Positions 8,379-17,890 of a stretch of DNA of 64,000 nt are shown here, in pieces. Both the position numbers and the translations under genes were made by a program. A model generated the notes under the pieces. It was not told the DNA's origin. It saw only the letters and a list, made by a program, of their open reading frames with translations, and did not search any database. The stretch is taken from contig JAMCPL010000020.1 in the NCBI GenBank assembly GCA_023379675.1, forward strand, positions 24,850 through 88,849, read 5' to 3'. Position 1 is the stretch's first letter, and each line of letters begins with the position of its first letter. The stretch is from Actinomycetota bacterium (lineage in GTDB: Bacteria > Actinomycetota > Acidimicrobiia > Acidimicrobiales > JAMCPL01).

Positions 8379-9197
8379 ATGATAGGACACCGAAATAGTG
8401 AATATCCTGTACGCCGGGATACCACGCGAACTGGCAATGCGGGCACGCTATTCGGCGTAGGCGTGGGGCCAGGATCTCCGGACCTGATGACACTGCGTGC
8501 AGTAGAAGTTCTCGAACGTGTTGCACATGTCCTCGCCCCCTCGACTTCCCTGGAATCACCTGGGAGAGCTGAACTGACCGTCAGTGCAGTGATGCCTGGC
8601 ATATCCGTAGAACGATTTGCATTTCCCATGAGCACCAGCACAGAAACCGCAGTGAGACGCAGTGCCGATGGGAAGCCGACCGCAGCCAGGCAGCCAGTGG
8701 AGCAGGTCTACGGTGATCTTGCGAAGGTGATCGCCGAATATACCGCCAACCGTGAAGACGTTGCATTCATCACCATCGGAGACCCCGACATTTATTCGAC
8801 ATTTACCCGACTCCGGCAACGAGTTCTGGAAATACGACCGGACTGCATCGTAGAGACCATACCAGGGATCTGTGCATTCCAGGAACTCGCAGCAAGGACC
8901 AATACGACACTCTCGACGGGTGACGAGCAGCTCACAATAATTGCCCATCTTCACAATGCGGATGTCCTCAATGCAGCGCTCTCCGATGCACATCAGTCCG
9001 TAGTGGTATACAAAGGAGGAACCCGCTTACCCGAGGTGGCCTCTGCAATCGAAAAAGCGGGCAGGACCAATGGATCGGTACTAGGAGTCCATCTCGGACA
9101 GGAAGGCGAGTATATTTGTGGAATCGACGAGGCGCCGCCAAGGCCAACTCCCTACCTATCCACACTCATCGTACCGCCCGCAAGGGGTCAAGAGTAA
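8379..9197 (+). CDS. cobI: Precorrin-2 / cobalt-factor II C20-methyltransferase
   Basis: SAM-dependent tetrapyrrole methylase of the CobI/CbiL group, which adds the C20 methyl. The N-terminal loop GVGVGPGSPDLMTLRAV is diagnostic of the fold. The central FITIGDPDIYSTFTRL and VETIPGICAFQELAA match the C20 methylase branch. A short polar insert (about residues 89-108, RRSADGKPTAARQ) is not typical. The first gene of the plus-strand cobI-cobM-cbiD set, it is followed by a 162-nt gap. Start at ATG 8379. The first 20 residues are poorly conserved, so a slightly later start is possible. Confidence 0.9.
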   Translation: MIGHRNSEYPVRRDTTRTGNAGTLFGVGVGPGSPDLMTLRAVEVLERVAHVLAPSTSLESPGRAELTVSAVMPGISVERFAFPMSTSTETAVRRSADGKPTAARQPVEQVYGDLAKVIAEYTANREDVAFITIGDPDIYSTFTRLRQRVLEIRPDCIVETIPGICAFQELAARTNTTLSTGDEQLTIIAHLHNADVLNAALSDAHQSVVVYKGGTRLPEVASAIEKAGRTNGSVLGVHLGQEGEYICGIDEAPPRPTPYLSTLIVPPARGQE

Positions 9198-9359
9198 CGG
9201 CGGTATGTGGACATGACCCGGCTTTAATGGTGTCTCGCGACTGACGCAGAACAGGCATGAAGAGCAACAGTAGTATCTGGACATGACAGCTAATCATCAG
9301 GACTTATCAGGCACTGCGCTGGATCAGCATCCGATACGCAGGGAGCGGAGGCAAGAGTC

Positions 9360-10262
9360 ATGCATGTGAAGCCTACGCAGCCTGAGGCGACATACCGAGA
9401 TGGCGCACGTTCAGAGTCGGCACGTTCAGACAGTGCCGCTTCCGGACTTATCAGCTTCACTGGCGCGGGACCAGGCGCAGCAGACCTAATAACCATTAGA
9501 GCCGCACGCAGGCTGGAGGAGGCGGACATAGTTATCTGGGCATCTTCTCTCGTACCACGTGACATACTTGATTACGTTCGCCACAGTGCATCAGTCCTTG
9601 ATTCCGCCTCGATGACTTTCGAGGATGTGATCCAAGTCTACAACGACAATCCCGGCGCTCGGATAGTCCGGTTGCACTCTGGTGACCCAGTCATATATGG
9701 TGCGATCCAGGAGCAGATCGACTGGTGCGTAGCACACGGTCGCAATTTTGAACTGGTGCCGGGTGTGTCATCGCTCAGTGCAGCGGCTGCTGCCATTGGT
9801 AGGGAACTCACCATTCCTGGCACGTCTCAAAGCATCATACTCACTAGGTCCGCTTCTCGTACTGGTGCCAGCATGCCGCCCAATGAAGACATTGCACGTT
9901 TCAGCGCCACGGGATGCACAATGGGCATTTTCCTGTCAGCTTCCCGACCCGTGAATCTACAACGGCAATTACTGGCCCTTGGGTCCGCATACACCGCGAG
10001 CACGCCAGTCGCAGTAATCGCCCACGCAACCTGGCCCGAGGAGCAGGTAATCATGAGCGACCTCGGGCACCTTGCAGAAGCGATCAGGGCCACCCGCACG
10101 AAGACCACTGTACTGGTTCTCGTAGGAAATTTCATCACTGCCAGGCCGTTGCGCAGCCACCTGTACTCCCCAGATTTCTCCCATAAGTATCGTAAGAAGT
10201 CTTTACATGGATCTACGCGCGGACGGCCTGCCGGCAAGAGTAGCAGTGATGACACTCTCTGA
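9360..10262 (+). CDS. cobM: Precorrin-4 C11-methyltransferase CobM/CbiF
   Basis: SAM-dependent methylase adding the C11 methyl of the corrin ring. The glycine loop FTGAGPGAADLITIRAARRL (about residues 33-52) is followed by VIWASSLVPRDIL, IVRLHSGDPVIYGAI and FELVPGVSSLSAAAAAIG, the standard CobM/CbiF series. Gly-Ala-Gly-Pro replaces Val-Gly-Ala-Gly-Pro variants without loss of the loop. The ATG has GGAGCGGAGG upstream as ribosome-binding site. The first 30 residues and the Ser/Lys-rich tail are not conserved. The tail overlaps the start of cbiD. A 28-codon frame (9283-9369) ends across this start codon and may or may not be translated. Confidence 0.92.
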   Translation: MHVKPTQPEATYRDGARSESARSDSAASGLISFTGAGPGAADLITIRAARRLEEADIVIWASSLVPRDILDYVRHSASVLDSASMTFEDVIQVYNDNPGARIVRLHSGDPVIYGAIQEQIDWCVAHGRNFELVPGVSSLSAAAAAIGRELTIPGTSQSIILTRSASRTGASMPPNEDIARFSATGCTMGIFLSASRPVNLQRQLLALGSAYTASTPVAVIAHATWPEEQVIMSDLGHLAEAIRATRTKTTVLVLVGNFITARPLRSHLYSPDFSHKYRKKSLHGSTRGRPAGKSSSDDTL

Positions 10263-11466
10263 CCGAGACTCTTCACGCAACACTGCCAGCTCCAAGGTGC
10301 CTCTTGCCGCACCCTCACCATCTGAACCACCCATGCCAGATATCATGGTCCAACGCCCTAGGACCTTACGCAAGGGGTATACCACCGGCACCTGTGCAGC
10401 CGCAGCCGCAAAAGCCGCACTGACTGGCTTGATTGCCGGTAAGGTGCCCCAGCAAATCGACGTAATGCTGCCACGAGGAGACCGCGTGGTATTGCCAGTG
10501 GACGATGCTGGTCCGGTTGACCATGCCGGCCCAATGGACCATGCCAGCCCCAGCCAGAACCCAGTGCAGGCAACTGCCGTAGTGGTAAAGGATGCAGGAG
10601 ATGACCCTGACTGCACAGACGGTGCCCGGATGACAGCAACCGTATTATGGGCGCCCGATAGCGTCCCCACCACGCTCCTGGCCGGTCCTGGTATCGGTAC
10701 CGTCACCCTGGAGGGTCTCGGTATCCCGGTAGGCGAGCCGGCAATCACATCCATTCCAAGAAAAATGATCCTGGAGTCACTTGCCGAGGTATCCACCAGA
10801 CCAGTCATGGTACGATTTTCCGTTCCTGGAGGCGAGACCATGGCGCGAGAGACCACCAATGCACGACTCGGGATCATCGGTGGCATCTCGATACTGGGCA
10901 CCACTGGAATAGTAAAACCCTTTTCCACTGCTGCATACAGGGCTAGCATCATGAGGCAGATCGACGTAGCGACCGCCAGGAATTACAGGGATATTATTCT
11001 ATGTATAGGAAGCCGTTCCGAAAGAGCGGCAATGGCAATACTACCGAACCGTAATCCGGTGGTATTTGTGGAGGTGGGCGACTTCACCGGTGCCGCACTC
11101 AAACATGCGCGCCGTAGACGCGTCTCCTCGGTCACTCTTGTAGCAATGGCCGGAAAGATCACCAAGCTTGCATCGGGTATCATGATGACCCACTTTCATA
11201 AGTCGAATGTGGACACTCAGCTGTTGAGCGAGATTGCAGTGGCAGCTGGCGCGCCTCTCGATGTGGCTGCAGCAGCAACCCAGACTGCCACCGCCCGGCA
11301 TTTCTACGACGCCTGCCTGCAAAGTGGCCACACGGCGCCACTCATACAACTCTGCGAACTGGCAAGAGAACAGTGCATGGCATTCGTCGACTCCAGTTTC
11401 TCCATGCAGGTATTCATGGTGGATTTCGACAGCGGGGAGGTTGTAGCCAGTGCTGGCGGCGAATGA
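10249..11466 (+). CDS. cbiD: Cobalt-precorrin-5B C1-methyltransferase CbiD
   Basis: CbiD methylates C1 in the anaerobic (cobalt-early) corrin route. Key blocks are LRKGYTTGTCAAAAAKAAL, the later GNGTVTLEG-like GIGTVTLEGLGIPVGEPAI, the STRPVMVRFSVPGGE region, GIIGGISILGTTGIV and HFHKSNVDTQLL. The frame is open from 10207. I place the start at 10249, a 14-nt overlap with cobM, but 10207 and 10333 are also possible. Three 18-bp DNA units at 10498-10551 encode VDDAGP/VDHAGP/MDHASP, an insert absent from the family norm. Its presence together with a CobN chelatase points to a mixed pathway. Confidence 0.92.
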   Translation: MTLSDRDSSRNTASSKVPLAAPSPSEPPMPDIMVQRPRTLRKGYTTGTCAAAAAKAALTGLIAGKVPQQIDVMLPRGDRVVLPVDDAGPVDHAGPMDHASPSQNPVQATAVVVKDAGDDPDCTDGARMTATVLWAPDSVPTTLLAGPGIGTVTLEGLGIPVGEPAITSIPRKMILESLAEVSTRPVMVRFSVPGGETMARETTNARLGIIGGISILGTTGIVKPFSTAAYRASIMRQIDVATARNYRDIILCIGSRSERAAMAILPNRNPVVFVEVGDFTGAALKHARRRRVSSVTLVAMAGKITKLASGIMMTHFHKSNVDTQLLSEIAVAAGAPLDVAAAATQTATARHFYDACLQSGHTAPLIQLCELAREQCMAFVDSSFSMQVFMVDFDSGEVVASAGGE

Positions 11467-11617
11467 GGTCTGTGTCCCCCGTAATGGTGTGGGCCAGGCG
11501 CTCGCTCGTTGTCGATCATGTGCACAATCAAGCGAAAACACCAGACACCTAGGTAGAAAGAAAAAGAACGGAATGGATTGGAGCGCCACCGGTAGAGCTT
11601 GTCAAGCAAATCACCGC

Positions 11618-12283
11618 CTAGCTGGAACCAGAAACATGCGGGTCACCAGCAACAAAGAACCTCCAGGGAAAATCCACGGCATCCTTGATACCCACCCGAC
11701 CGGATACGCCAGGCTCGGAGGGTGGAGGTACTCCATCGTCCATGATTACCAGTCCCCGGTCTCCAGATACCAGATCTGCACCGTTATCGCTGCCATCTAT
11801 TGAAAATGCCTGGCAAAGTCTGGCCGGGCCTCGTGCCACGTCCCGTTCGGCGCGCACCACACCACCGGCTGCGATCCGCGCACCACGCATTGCCGATGCC
11901 CCATTCACCGGTACGACAGCCCTCAGCAGTACGGCTCGAGCCAATCCTTCGGGGCCGCAGACTACGTTTGCGCACCAGTGCATGCCGTAAGTGAAATAGA
12001 CGTATAACCTGCCTGGTTCACCAAACATTGTCGCATTCCTGGCCGTCATCCCATTACGTGCATGCGATGCCGGATCCTCTTCCCCACGGTATGCTTCGAC
12101 TTCGACTATCCTGCCGGCTCGATCGCCACGTACGAGCAACTTGTTGAGGAGCGCCCTGGCCACCTCCAGCGGATCAGGCTCGTAAAACGTACGCGTCAGC
12201 CTGTTGCTACCCAGTGGCCTGCGGATCGGACTCTCAGATAATTTACCGTGAGTTGTACGGCTGGTGACACGCCCTCCACTCAT
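11618..12283 (-). CDS. mpg: 3-methyladenine DNA glycosylase (AAG/MPG family)
   Basis: Base-excision repair enzyme removing alkylated purines. The family signature is clear: ARALLNKLLV, the catalytic-glutamate segment RIVEVEAYRGEEDPASHA, RNATMFGEPGRLYVYFTYGM, and WCANVVCGPEGLARAVLLRA. Length (221) is normal. It lies 105 nt behind argH on the same strand, so it may be read through from the arginine operon, although its function is unrelated. The extreme C-terminus is cut relative to some relatives but keeps the VGI-x-A-x3-PWRF core. Confidence 0.93.
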   Translation of the reverse strand: MSGGRVTSRTTHGKLSESPIRRPLGSNRLTRTFYEPDPLEVARALLNKLLVRGDRAGRIVEVEAYRGEEDPASHARNGMTARNATMFGEPGRLYVYFTYGMHWCANVVCGPEGLARAVLLRAVVPVNGASAMRGARIAAGGVVRAERDVARGPARLCQAFSIDGSDNGADLVSGDRGLVIMDDGVPPPSEPGVSGRVGIKDAVDFPWRFFVAGDPHVSGSS

Positions 12284-12388
12284 TCCATGGACGCTATCTG
12301 TCGTGGCACTTCCATGACATTGGCCCGATGCACGATGTCATGCGCACCGCGCATCAGCTGGCCGCATGTGGCCCTTGTGTGGCATGCA

Positions 12389-13801
12389 TCACGCAGGCGT
12401 ACCCGCCAGTTCCGGCTTACGCTTGGCCACTGTCCTGGCTCTATCCGTCTCCATCTGTTCTCTGAACTGCTCCAGTTGCTGCTCAAGCGGAACCGGGCCT
12501 CCACCACCCCAGGTAGTACGCCGTTTCACAGACACGCCAGGCTCCAGCAAGCTGACAGCATCAGATCCCAGGTCAGGATGAGCCAACACCAACTCGCTCA
12601 GGGGAACTCCACGTTCGACAGAATCCTTCACGAGTGATGCGACGATGCCGTGAGCAACACGGAACGGCACCTTTCGCTCTACAAGCCATTCGGCCAGATC
12701 GATGGCAGCCACATTCGATGTATCCACCGCCTTGATCATCTTCCCTGCGTGTATAGTCATTGTCTCGATCATTCCACGAACCGCGGGCAGAGCTCTTTCA
12801 ATTTGCTCGAAGGAATCAAAGGTGGGCTCTTTGTCCTCCTGCAAATCCCGGTTGTAAGCAAGAGGCAACCCTTTAAGCGTTGCCAGGAAGCCAGCCAGAT
12901 TACCAAGCAACCTTCCAGCCTTCCCTCTTGCGAGTTCGGCTACATCGGGATTCTTCTTGTGCGGCAGCATGGAGCTGCCAGTTGCATACCTATCGTCCAG
13001 CGTGATAAACCCAAACTCTTCACTGGACCAGAGCACGGTCTCCTCGCCGATCCTGGATAGATGAACTCCTAAAAGCGCTAGATCGAAAAGGGCCTCCGCC
13101 ACGAAATCCCGGTCAGATACAGCATCGAGAGAATTATCGAATGGTGCAGCAAAACCGAGATAAGCAGCAGTCTCAGCCGGATCCAACGGCAGAGACGACC
13201 CTGCGAGAGCACCGGCGCCGAGCGGGCACACATCCATCCGCGTGAGCAACGCAAGCAGCCTGTCCACGTCTCTCGAAAAAGACCACGCATGAGCGAGAAA
13301 ATGATGAGCCAGCATAACCGGCTGCGCTCTCTGCAAGTGAGTGTAGCCCGGCATGTAAGTTTCGCCGGCATCGAGGGCCTTGGCCAGTAGTGTCTCCTCG
13401 AGATTCACCACGAGTTCCGCTACATCAATCGCCTTGCTACGAACATACAACTTGAGATCAGTGGCAACCTGATCGTTCCGGCTCCTTCCCGTGTGCAGCT
13501 TCGATCCAGTGTCACCAGCCAATTCCGTGACGCGTCGCTCCACAGCGGTATGTATGTCCTCATCTCCTGGCCGGAACTCGAACGTGCCCTTCTCAAGCTC
13601 TACTCCCACACGATTCAGAGATACCACAAGTATCGACTCTTCCTCGTCAGTTATGATACCGCTCCTGGCTAGCCCGTGAACATGAGCAATCGATCCTTCG
13701 ATGTCATAGGCAGCCAGCTTGGTATCGAAAGACAGGCTCTCAGTGAACTGCAACACGGCATCATCGGTAACGTCACCGAGACGTCCCTGCCAGAGCGTCA
13801 T
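12389..13801 (-). CDS. argH: Argininosuccinate lyase ArgH
   Basis: Last step of arginine synthesis, splitting argininosuccinate into arginine and fumarate. It shows LWQGRLGDVTDD at the N-terminus, HTGRSRNDQVATD, the HLQRAQPV block and the superfamily signature GSSMLPHKKNPD. The frame extends upstream to 13888 inside argG. ATG 13801 overlaps the argG stop as ATGA and gives the standard 470 residues, so it is taken as the start. The C-terminal tail is basic and proline-poor and carries a Gly-rich patch (TTWGGGGPVP). Confidence 0.95.
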   Translation of the reverse strand: MTLWQGRLGDVTDDAVLQFTESLSFDTKLAAYDIEGSIAHVHGLARSGIITDEEESILVVSLNRVGVELEKGTFEFRPGDEDIHTAVERRVTELAGDTGSKLHTGRSRNDQVATDLKLYVRSKAIDVAELVVNLEETLLAKALDAGETYMPGYTHLQRAQPVMLAHHFLAHAWSFSRDVDRLLALLTRMDVCPLGAGALAGSSLPLDPAETAAYLGFAAPFDNSLDAVSDRDFVAEALFDLALLGVHLSRIGEETVLWSSEEFGFITLDDRYATGSSMLPHKKNPDVAELARGKAGRLLGNLAGFLATLKGLPLAYNRDLQEDKEPTFDSFEQIERALPAVRGMIETMTIHAGKMIKAVDTSNVAAIDLAEWLVERKVPFRVAHGIVASLVKDSVERGVPLSELVLAHPDLGSDAVSLLEPGVSVKRRTTWGGGGPVPLEQQLEQFREQMETDRARTVAKRKPELAGTPA

Positions 13802-15027
13802 CTCTGCCCCTGGTTGCCGGAAGCAGTACCCGGAGCGCCCACTCCATCGCCCTGCTTGCCTGCCCAAGTGGCCACTCCCAGTCCCCATATGCGTACAAAC
13901 CCTTCAGCATATTCATGCTTGAACGCATCGTCCGGGTCATAGGTTGCCAGATTGTAATCGTATAGAGAATACGGACTCCGCCTGCCTGTGGCAATGCAAT
14001 TACCAGGCGTGAGTCGCAAGCGAACCTCGCCGGTGACGTATCTTTGGGTCTCTGCGAAGAAAGCATCCAGTGCATGCTTGAGCGGAGAGAACCACAGACC
14101 ATCATAGACCAATTCGGCCCATCTTGGCTCAAGACGCTGTTTCTCGTGAGCCAAGTCCCGCTCGAGCACCAGAGCTTCGAGATCGTTGTGCGCCATTATT
14201 ATGGCCAGGGCTCCCGGGCACTCGTAAGTCTCCCGGCTCTTGATCCCCACACGCCGATTCTCCACCATATCGACCCTACCCCAACCGTAAGATCCTGCAA
14301 TTCGCGATACTGACGCTATCAGCTCCGGAAGTGGCATGGTTACCCCGTCCAGTGCAACTGGTACGCCCTGCTCGAAAGTAAGAACCATCTCCACGGGTAC
14401 ATCTGCACTCTGGCGAGTAAGCTCATATACATCATCTGGAGGCGACGCCCACGGATCTTCCATCACGCCACACTCAATAGCCCGCCCCCAAAGATTCTCG
14501 TCAATGGAATAGAGCTTGGTCCCGGTAGCTTCTACGGCTATGCCTCTATCATTTGCATACCGGAGAAGGTCCTCCCTACTCATACCCCATAGACGGGCCG
14601 GAGCCAGGATATCCAGATCAGGAGCGAGCGATTTCGTGCCTACCTCGAAACGGACCTGATCATTGCCTTTGCCAGTGCATCCATGAGCAACCGACGTAGC
14701 CCCGACGCTGCGTGCCACCGCCACAAGGTGCTTCACGATGACCGGACGGGAGAGTGCCGACACAAGAGGATAACGCCCCTCGTACAAACCGTTGGCTGCT
14801 ATAGCAGGCACGACATATGAATTCGCCATCTCGTCGCGAGCATCCACCACTACGCAATCCAACGCTCCTGCGCCCAGAGCCCGCCTACGAATAGCTTCGA
14901 AGTCCCCGCCCTGGCCAACGTCTACGACTACAGCGATGACCTCCATGTTCACTTGTTCGCGAAGCCAGGCCACAGCGACCGACGTATCGAGCCCGCCACT
15001 GTATGCAAGTACCACCTTACTGGTCAA
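13798..15027 (-). CDS. argG: Argininosuccinate synthase ArgG
   Basis: ATP-dependent condensation of citrulline and aspartate. The N-terminal PP-loop AYSGGLDTSVA is at residues 8-18, with VAHGCTGKGNDQVRFEV and the citrulline-binding SIDENLWGRAIE. The start codon is TTG at 15027, with GAGGAG 5 nt ahead. The last roughly 15 residues are Gly/Gln-rich and unconserved. Its stop overlaps the argH start by 4 nt. It lies 41 nt downstream of argR in the argCJBDFRGH order seen widely in Actinobacteria. Confidence 0.96.
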   Translation of the reverse strand: MTSKVVLAYSGGLDTSVAVAWLREQVNMEVIAVVVDVGQGGDFEAIRRRALGAGALDCVVVDARDEMANSYVVPAIAANGLYEGRYPLVSALSRPVIVKHLVAVARSVGATSVAHGCTGKGNDQVRFEVGTKSLAPDLDILAPARLWGMSREDLLRYANDRGIAVEATGTKLYSIDENLWGRAIECGVMEDPWASPPDDVYELTRQSADVPVEMVLTFEQGVPVALDGVTMPLPELIASVSRIAGSYGWGRVDMVENRRVGIKSRETYECPGALAIIMAHNDLEALVLERDLAHEKQRLEPRWAELVYDGLWFSPLKHALDAFFAETQRYVTGEVRLRLTPGNCIATGRRSPYSLYDYNLATYDPDDAFKHEYAEGFVRIWGLGVATWAGKQGDGVGAPGTASGNQGQR

Positions 15028-15068
15028 TTTTTCTCCTCATATACTCGTCGTCCATTATTATCCAAACC

Positions 15069-15578
15069 TCAATCATCGTCTTTCTTGCCCACAAGCCTCG
15101 GCGCTGCCATCCTCAACCCTGAGGCATCGCTCAGCCTTCCGGCCAGGTCGATCGCCTCTTGCGGACCCCTGGCCACCAGCAGGATGGTATCGTCACCTGC
15201 AACCGTTCCCAGTATCTCCTCTAGGCGAGACCTGTCCAGTGCCGCCGCCACTACATGGGCACACCCGGGTGGAGTGTGCACCACCACTAGATTTCCCGAA
15301 CTATCGACGCCGGCAACCCATTCTCGCAGCACCCTGCGAAGAGCCTCCTCTGGAGGAGACACGGAAACTACGGTACCGGAAATGGTATATACCGGCTCAC
15401 CGCTGCCATCCCTTACCTTTGCTACCGCCATCTCTTCGAGGTCCCTGCTGAGCGTGCTCTGGGTAACGTCCACACCCTGCTGGCCGAGCAAGTTGACCAG
15501 CTGCTGCTGGTTGGAAATTCTCGACTCGGAAATGATCTGTGCAATCAACTTCTGGCGCTGCTGCCTCGTTACCCTCAT
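15069..15578 (-). CDS. argR: Arginine repressor ArgR
   Basis: Arginine-responsive hexameric repressor. The winged-helix DNA-binding part (QLVNLLGQQGVDVTQSTLSRDLEE, residues about 25-49) is followed by the arginine-binding C-terminal domain with HTPPGCAHVVAAALDR and GTVAGDDTILLVAR. It presumably regulates the surrounding operon, though I see no clear ARG-box pair near the argC promoter. GGAAGG precedes its ATG. It starts 3 nt after the argF stop. Confidence 0.95.
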   Translation of the reverse strand: MRVTRQQRQKLIAQIISESRISNQQQLVNLLGQQGVDVTQSTLSRDLEEMAVAKVRDGSGEPVYTISGTVVSVSPPEEALRRVLREWVAGVDSSGNLVVVHTPPGCAHVVAAALDRSRLEEILGTVAGDDTILLVARGPQEAIDLAGRLSDASGLRMAAPRLVGKKDDD

Positions 15579-15581
15579 CTT

Positions 15582-16523
15582 CTAGCCTTCCAACCCCTCC
15601 GCACCGGTGACCCAAGCAAGTACGGACGTGGTGGCCGGTAACCGGTTCGCTGCTTGCTTCCACGCAGCACTCTTGCTACCGCAAAGTACTGAGTGAGTGA
15701 TCTCTTCCCCACGATGAGCCGGCAAGCAATGCATCACTATCGCATCTCGGGAGGCAAGTTCAAGCATCTTGTCATCCACCGTATATCCCGCAAAGACCTT
15801 TCTCCTAACGTCGGCTTCATGTTCATCACCCATGGACACCCAGGTATCCGTGTAAATTACATCAGCTCCGGCTACTGCATCACCTGGCTCACTGTAAATT
15901 TCCAATTCACCGCCACGCCCGGCAATAAGTGCCACATCATCATCTCGGGGGCCATACCCCTCAGGTGAGGCGCATCTCAATGTCATGCCCATCATGGCGG
16001 CTGCTTGCATCAGGGACCGGAACACATTATTGGCATCACCTATGTAAGCAAGGATCCTGCCTCCACAATCTCCGAATGCCTGTCTCACCGTCAGCATGTC
16101 TGCAATCGCCTGGCACGGATGTGCAAGATCAGACAGAAGATTGACCACTGGTACACTGGAATTCTCGCCATCATTCCCGCCAGCATCAAGCACTGCGACC
16201 ATCCGCTCGAGAGTTTCGTGACGTATCACCCTGGCGCATATGACCGCATGGTATGCACCGAGCACTCTGGCGATATCCTCGAGTTCTTCGCGCACTCCTA
16301 TCCCAACCTCATCGGCCTGCATGTATACGGGATGGCCACCCAGGGCAACCACAGCCAGTTCGGTCGAATTGCGAGTGCGGAGAGATGGCTTCTCGAACAC
16401 CAGGGCCGCTCCCTTACCCTCCAGCACCCGCCGGAACTCGCCGGTAGGTCTTGAAGCAGCAGCGAGTATGCTGTCTAAATCGATACAGGATAGATCTCCT
16501 ACGTCCAGCAGGTTACGAGCCAT
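15582..16523 (-). CDS. argF: Ornithine carbamoyltransferase ArgF
   Basis: Makes citrulline from ornithine and carbamoyl phosphate. Carbamoyl-phosphate-binding FEKPSLRTRNS (about residues 43-53), the HPCQ motif in LSDLAHPCQAIADML, the ornithine-binding SMGDEHEAD and the catalytic HCLPAHRGEEI are all present. The length of 313 is standard. In the S-x-R-T-R motif the second residue is Leu, a common variant. It follows argD after 35 nt and directly precedes argR. Confidence 0.95.
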   Translation of the reverse strand: MARNLLDVGDLSCIDLDSILAAASRPTGEFRRVLEGKGAALVFEKPSLRTRNSTELAVVALGGHPVYMQADEVGIGVREELEDIARVLGAYHAVICARVIRHETLERMVAVLDAGGNDGENSSVPVVNLLSDLAHPCQAIADMLTVRQAFGDCGGRILAYIGDANNVFRSLMQAAAMMGMTLRCASPEGYGPRDDDVALIAGRGGELEIYSEPGDAVAGADVIYTDTWVSMGDEHEADVRRKVFAGYTVDDKMLELASRDAIVMHCLPAHRGEEITHSVLCGSKSAAWKQAANRLPATTSVLAWVTGAEGLEG

Positions 16524-16558
16524 GGCAGCCCCTTGCGCGCGACATCATCAACATTGCA

Positions 16559-17890
16559 TTACACTCCATGGCCTGCCATCCTGCTGATCGTGCCTGCCAG
16601 GATCTCGAGTCCCTGCTGCAGATCCGGTTCATCTATCGTCAGCGGTGGAGCGATCCTCAACACGTCATCTCGGGGCGAATTCACCACCAAGCCCAAGTCG
16701 AGAGCCGTCTCAGCAACCTGCTTGGCACGGTCTCGATCCAGGACAATCCCGAGCAGTGCACCCCTACCCCTTACACTCGACACCCCATCTGCGCCTGCCA
16801 GCCTGGCATTCACGGCTCTTCCGATTGCAGTTGCTCTGGCAGGGGCATCTATATCCTGCATGGCAGCTAAGGTGGCCAGTGCGGCCGCACATGCGAGAGG
16901 CTGCCCTCCAAAGGTGCTGCCATGATCTCCCGGGACAAAGGACGATGCCACCTCTCTACTTGCCCAGCAGGCACCTACTGGCATGCCGTTGCCAAGCGCC
17001 TTGGCAACGGTGACTATATCAGGCAGGATCCCATCGTGTTGGAATGCAAACCACTTACCCGTCTTTGCTATGCCGGTCTGCACCTCATCAGCGATAAGCA
17101 ACACTCCGTAGCGGTCGCAAATCTCCCTGGCGGCATGCAGGTATCCATCCTCGGGCACTACTATGCCGTTCTCGCCCTGGATAGGTTCGACCAGGAAGGC
17201 TGCTGCATCTGGCGATGCCAGGGCATGTTCGAGTGCCGGTAAATCGTTGTACGGGATGAAGTCGAAGCCATCAGGCAATGGTGAAAACGAGGAGTCGCCA
17301 GCGGATTTACCGGTTGCAGCCCAAGTGGCCAGCGTACGTCCATGGAATGATCCCTGCGTGCTAATGATCCGGAACCGTGCCGGATTACCCCACTTGCGAG
17401 ACAGTTTGATCGCGCACTCATTCGCCTCTGCGCCAGAGTTGCAGAGAAATACCTGGCCAGCGCCGCCGGACCGACCAACGCAGATCAGCTTATTGATCTC
17501 TGCGGCCAGATCATCACGAAGGCCATTGCCGAAGATATTCGACACGTGTATGAGTTTGGAAGCCTGGCGCGATATGGCTTCGGTGATCATCGGATGTGAA
17601 TGACCAAGCGAGGTCACCGCTATGCCCGAGAAGAAGTCGATGTACCGCTTGCCCTCTCTGTCAAACAAGTACGTTCCTTCTCCCTCGACAAAGGTGACCC
17701 TGGGAGGGAAATACGTGTTCATTAGGGCGCTCCCGCCCTCTCCTGGCGCGCCGCTCAGGGCACTGACGCCCGCCTGGTCACCCACCGTGGGCTCACCCAC
17801 CAGGGACGATCCTGCTGGCGATACCGGACCATAGTCTGACCTGGACTCATCCACTGTAGACTCAGCCACTATGGTACGCCCCCTCATCAT
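16559..17890 (-). CDS. argD: Acetylornithine aminotransferase ArgD
   Basis: Class III PLP aminotransferase making N-acetylornithine. It shows DFFSGIAVTSLGHSHP, FLCNSGAEANECAIK, GSFHGRT, the aspartate block LLIADEVQTGIAKTGKWFA and the PLP lysine in TVAKALGNGMPVG, followed by GDHGSTFGGQPLAC. The first 55 residues are unconserved and Ser/Gly-rich, and 29 nt of them overlap the end of argB, so an internal start near MNTYFPPRVTF is possible. Context inside argCJBDFRGH decides between acetylornithine and other class III substrates. Confidence 0.94.
   Translation of the reverse strand: MMRGRTIVAESTVDESRSDYGPVSPAGSSLVGEPTVGDQAGVSALSGAPGEGGSALMNTYFPPRVTFVEGEGTYLFDREGKRYIDFFSGIAVTSLGHSHPMITEAISRQASKLIHVSNIFGNGLRDDLAAEINKLICVGRSGGAGQVFLCNSGAEANECAIKLSRKWGNPARFRIISTQGSFHGRTLATWAATGKSAGDSSFSPLPDGFDFIPYNDLPALEHALASPDAAAFLVEPIQGENGIVVPEDGYLHAAREICDRYGVLLIADEVQTGIAKTGKWFAFQHDGILPDIVTVAKALGNGMPVGACWASREVASSFVPGDHGSTFGGQPLACAAALATLAAMQDIDAPARATAIGRAVNARLAGADGVSSVRGRGALLGIVLDRDRAKQVAETALDLGLVVNSPRDDVLRIAPPLTIDEPDLQQGLEILAGTISRMAGHGV

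Noticed and set aside
9283..9369. 28-codon leader peptide overlapping the cobM start
   Set aside because: No ribosome-binding site or composition supports it. Kept only as a remark under cobM.
12280..12507. 75-residue minus-strand frame ending at the glycosylase start
   Set aside because: Most of it overlaps the end of argH in another frame and has no recognisable motif.
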